Assembly: GCF_001261775.1 (NCBI RefSeq)
Contig: NZ_LN868535.1
Span: forward strand, 437,053 to 501,052
Length of the DNA stretch: 64,000 nt
Direction: 5' to 3'
From: Anaeromassilibacillus senegalensis
GTDB taxonomy: Bacteria > Bacillota > Clostridia > Oscillospirales > Acutalibacteraceae
Both the position numbers and the translations under genes were made by a program. Below the pieces are notes generated by a model. That model searched no databases. It was not told the origin of the DNA and was given only the letters and a program-made list of their open reading frames with translations. Positions 63,393-64,000 of the stretch are shown piece by piece (within the stretch, counting starts at the first letter, position 1; each line of letters begins with the position of its first letter).

Positions 63393-64000
63393 TCAGGACA
63401 GCCGCACCACGGTGAAATTCGCGCCGTTCCCGCTTTGTAGTACCGCCGTTCCCAGAAGGCCGAAAAGCTGCAAACTCAGGGTGTTGCCTTCCGCGAGGCT
63501 GGCAAACAGCGTCGCCTGGAAGGTGGTGCCCGCCAGCGCGGGGGTAAAGGTGGAACCAGCCAGGGCGGCGCCGTTCAACAGCACGCGGGAGGAAAGCAGC
63601 AGGGAAGCCGTTGTGCTCACCCGGTACATAATCAGATATGTGCCCGATGTGGGGACGGTGAAGACCTGATTGGCGGCGTCCACGGTAAAGCCGTCCAGAA
63701 TCTGGTTGTTCGGCAGGGGGACCAGCGTTCCGCCGAGGATGACGGCAATGGTGGAACCGGAAGTGTTCAACGCGTTCATACTGTTGGTGGTGGGAGCGGA
63801 CCCGGTCTGTCCCCGTGCGCCCGTAGGGCCTGTTGCGCCCGTTGGCCCTGTGGGTCCCGTCGGGCCGGTTGTGCCGGTGGGCCCTGTCGCGCCGATGGCG
63901 CCGGTTGCCCCGGAAACGCCAGTCGGCCCGGCAGGCCCGGTTGCTCCGGTTGGCCCGATTGAACCGGTGGACCCGGTCGCACCCGTCGGCCCGGTGGCGC
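63393..64000 (-). CDS. BclA-like collagen-repeat surface protein, C-terminal part (runs off the window)
   Basis: The frame enters from the window edge as uninterrupted Gly-X-Thr repeats ([20 protein letters not shown] type) to near 63800. It continues with [20 protein letters not shown] and a C-terminal domain of about 130 residues like the trimeric BclA/C1q-TNF-fold head ([40 protein letters not shown]). In Bacillus and Clostridioides such proteins form exosporium filaments; here that role is an inference. The start and N-terminal anchor lie outside the window. The ATG at 63779 is internal. Confidence 0.88.
   Translation of the reverse strand, partial: ATGPTGATGSTGSIGPTGATGPAGPTGVSGATGAIGATGPTGTTGPTGPTGPTGATGPTGARGQTGSAPTTNSMNALNTSGSTIAVILGGTLVPLPNNQILDGFTVDAANQVFTVPTSGTYLIMYRVSTTASLLLSSRVLLNGAALAGSTFTPALAGTTFQATLFASLAEGNTLSLQLFGLLGTAVLQSGNGANFTVVRLS

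Noticed and set aside
63169..63669. 166-codon plus-strand frame at the right end
   Set aside because: It runs antisense to the collagen-like gene and its terminator, with no domain or ribosome site.

Overview
The window is a high-GC chromosomal segment that spans the replication origin of a spore-forming Clostridia-class Firmicute, most likely from the Oscillospiraceae/Ruminococcaceae group. This rests on the gene order rpmH-rnpA-yidD-yidC-jag-mnmE-mnmG-rsmG-noc-parA-parB to the right of dnaA, and dnaN-S4-recF-remB-gyrB-gyrA to its left. Three near-consensus parS sites, a RemA/B-type protein, Jag and Noc, and a BclA-like collagen surface protein agree with it. The genus cannot be fixed from this sequence alone.

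Layout. 0-11.5 kb: an NhaC antiporter, an XRE regulator, a membrane protein, a c-di-GMP-I riboswitch controlling a 1503-residue secreted M60 metalloprotease, a small XRE/membrane-protein operon with two operators, and a GNAT enzyme. 11.5-14 kb: an AT-rich accessory patch with small genes and what looks like an integrative-element remnant. 14-19 kb: a four-gene GldA/F/G-type ABC system. 20-27 kb: aldo/keto reductase behind a MerR-type promoter, DUF1015, MATE, TIGR04076 and Nudix genes. 27-37.4 kb: lipoprotein, gyrA (frameshifted), three YcxB-like membrane proteins, gyrB, remB, recF, S4. 38.6-43 kb: dnaN, dnaA and the probable oriC. 43-59.7 kb: the RNA-modification, membrane-insertion and chromosome-segregation cluster and serS. 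60-64 kb: acyl-ACP thioesterase, VanZ, a DUF6273 pseudogene and a partial collagen-like gene.

Two signals are not explained by ordinary genes. The first is a family of long (up to about 1.4 kb) intergenic elements. They are built from a recurring series of small perfect hairpins and present in about ten copies, including tandem 91-bp units. They sit in nearly every conserved operon junction around the origin (dnaA/dnaN, dnaN/S4, mnmE/mnmG, noc, parA/parB), often start at the stop codon of the preceding gene, and in noc appear to have been converted into coding sequence. The second is an array of eight periodic (about 67 bp) hairpin units just upstream of mnmE. Its tails resemble type I-C CRISPR repeats, but the stems differ between units with both arms changing together, and no cas genes are present.

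Other notable points: an exact 8-bp tandem duplication that breaks gyrA, and a DUF6273 gene with intact promoter, RBS and frame but two in-frame stop codons.
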